Positions 34,337 through 35,433 of a DNA stretch of 35,433 bases are shown here, piece after piece. Position numbers and translations under genes: made by a program. Origin of the DNA: Synechococcus sp. AG-670-A05 (GTDB lineage Bacteria > Cyanobacteriota > Cyanobacteriia > PCC-6307 > Cyanobiaceae); contig QCSJ01000010.1 in the NCBI GenBank assembly GCA_003211535.1, positions 1 through 35,433 of the forward strand. Reading direction: 5' to 3'. Every line of letters begins with the position of its first letter. The stretch's first letter is position 1. Under the pieces are notes generated by a model that had not been told where the DNA came from, ran no database searches, and saw only the letters and a list, made by a program, of their open reading frames with translations.

Positions 34337-35433
34337 ATGCGGCTGCCACTGCTGGCTCTGCTTCTGCTGTTGCCGGCCTTCTTTGCCGCTGCGGAAGTCT
34401 CTCTTTTACGACTGCGACCTAGTCGCGTCGATGTCCTTGTGGAGGAGGGCAAGGCCGGTGCAGCCTCGATCCATCGGCTGCAGCGAAGGTTGCGCCGTGC
34501 CCTAATGCTGTCTCAGTTCGGAGCGACGTTGGCTCTTGTAGCCCTGGGATGGGCGGGTCGCGGTCTTGGCCAGCGTCTCTGGTCGGATGGCACAGCAGGG
34601 GTGGTCTGGCTGGACCTCGCTCTGTTCCTGGGGCTGGTGTTGTTAGCGACTCTGCTGGCTGGATTGCTGCCAAAGGCCTGGGTTCTCAGTCGGCCGGAAC
34701 CCGCTGCTCTGCGCCTGGCACCACTGCTTGAGATGGCGATGCGATGCCTGTCGCCGCTGCTCAACCTGCTCGAGGGCATCGCCGCCGCTCTGCTGCGGCT
34801 GGTGGGCCTGACGCCGCAGTGGGATGAACTGGTGCCGGCACTCTCCGCCGGCGAGCTGGAAACCCTGGTGGAATCCGGTCGCGTCACCGGACTGTTCCCG
34901 GATGAACGCAACATCCTCGAGGGGGTGTTCGCCCTGCGCGACACCCAGGTCCGGGAAGTGATGGTTCCCAGGTCCGGGATGGTGACGCTTTCTGTGGATG
35001 TCCGCTTTGCTGAGATGATGGAGGCGGTGCATCACACTCGCCACGCCCGATTCCCTGTGATCGGCCAGTCTCTGGATGACGTGCGCGGTGTGCTGGATCT
35101 ACGGAGGATGGCCGAACCGATCGCAAGAGGAGAGCTGCAGGCGGACTCTCCACTTGAGCCTTACCTCCAGCCTGCAGTGCGGGTTCTGGAGACCAGCACC
35201 CTGGCGGAACTGCTGCCGATAATCCGTAGCGACCAGCCAATTTTGTTGGTGGTGGACGAACATGGCGGTACTGAGGGCTTGGTGACGGCTGCTGATCTGA
35301 CTGGAGAGATCGTTGGGGATGAGCTGCAGGAAGACACCAAGGAGCCTGATTTGCAGCAGGACGAGGATCAACCTGGGACCTGGTTAGCGGCTGGTGATCT
35401 GGAAATCTTTGAATTGAACCGGCAGCTGGAACT
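34337..35433 (+). CDS. HlyC/CorC-type membrane protein with CBS domains (partial, cut at window end)
   Basis: The frame from the ATG at 34337 is open to the end of the window (365 residues, no stop). The N-terminal third holds hydrophobic helices with the CNNM/DUF21-like start LPAFFAAAEVSLLRLRPSR. Later come TQVREVMVPRSGMVTLSV and RHARFPVIGQ, which open the paired CBS domains, and then LLVVDEHGGTEGLVT. This layout is that of the HlyC/CorC (CNNM) group, suggested to move Mg2+ or other divalent ions. The C-terminal transporter-associated domain appears to begin near the cut (GTWLAAGDLEIFELN). Confidence 0.88.
   Translation, partial: MRLPLLALLLLLPAFFAAAEVSLLRLRPSRVDVLVEEGKAGAASIHRLQRRLRRALMLSQFGATLALVALGWAGRGLGQRLWSDGTAGVVWLDLALFLGLVLLATLLAGLLPKAWVLSRPEPAALRLAPLLEMAMRCLSPLLNLLEGIAAALLRLVGLTPQWDELVPALSAGELETLVESGRVTGLFPDERNILEGVFALRDTQVREVMVPRSGMVTLSVDVRFAEMMEAVHHTRHARFPVIGQSLDDVRGVLDLRRMAEPIARGELQADSPLEPYLQPAVRVLETSTLAELLPIIRSDQPILLVVDEHGGTEGLVTAADLTGEIVGDELQEDTKEPDLQQDEDQPGTWLAAGDLEIFELNRQLE

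Overview
This window looks like chromosomal DNA of a marine unicellular cyanobacterium, most likely marine Synechococcus. It is GC-rich and gene-dense. It carries the photosystem II genes psbE-psbF-psbL-psbJ behind ycf48 and a rubredoxin gene, the NDH-1 genes ndhC-ndhK-ndhJ, a magnesium-chelatase D subunit, a carotenoid oxygenase and photolyases. No phage genes, transposases, CRISPR arrays or rRNA genes were seen. One tRNA is present.

Layout. (1) 1-3437, plus strand: the tail of an unknown gene, then three tightly packed nucleotide-sugar genes (UDP-glucuronate decarboxylase, UDP-glucose dehydrogenase, UDP-glucuronate 4-epimerase), which together would supply UDP-glucuronate, UDP-xylose and UDP-galacturonate for surface glycans. 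(2) 3447-5731, minus: rubA-ycf48-psbEFLJ, a photosystem assembly and cytochrome b559 block closed by a hairpin terminator. (3) 5815-7483, plus: ndhC-K-J, divergent from rubA. (4) 7477-12779: a YvcK/CofD-like protein (minus), an ATPase plus MCE protein pair for lipid transport (plus), and chlD (minus). (5) 12818-18834: folK, an ABC exporter, a Nudix hydrolase overlapping a full-length DNA photolyase, a DegT-type aminotransferase with an unusual Cys-rich insert, and a redoxin. (6) 18893-20768: a small lipoprotein, then a photolyase/cryptochrome split into two genes in reversed order. (7) 20850-23800, plus: fabI, hisB, carotenoid oxygenase. (8) 30752-23793, minus: pgm-rdgB, then four tightly packed genes: a SABATH-like methyltransferase, a leucine-dehydrogenase-like enzyme, a sarcosine-oxidase-like flavoprotein and a BCCT betaine-type transporter. 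(9) 30806-35433: a TM0106-family nuclease, ygfZ, pyrE, a frameshifted unknown gene, tRNA-Met(CAT), and the start of a CBS-domain HlyC/CorC-type membrane protein that runs off the window.

Two systems deserve most attention. The first is the split photolyase: its FAD half carries four cysteines spaced like the iron-sulfur cluster ligands of FeS-type bacterial cryptochromes, and its antenna half is a separate downstream gene. The second is the methyltransferase / amino-acid dehydrogenase / flavin oxidase / BCCT cassette, which looks like an uncharacterised pathway for a methylated amino compound. The window also shows strong compaction: six of the eight convergent gene pairs overlap at their 3' ends. 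All calls are from reading the sequence; no database search was run.
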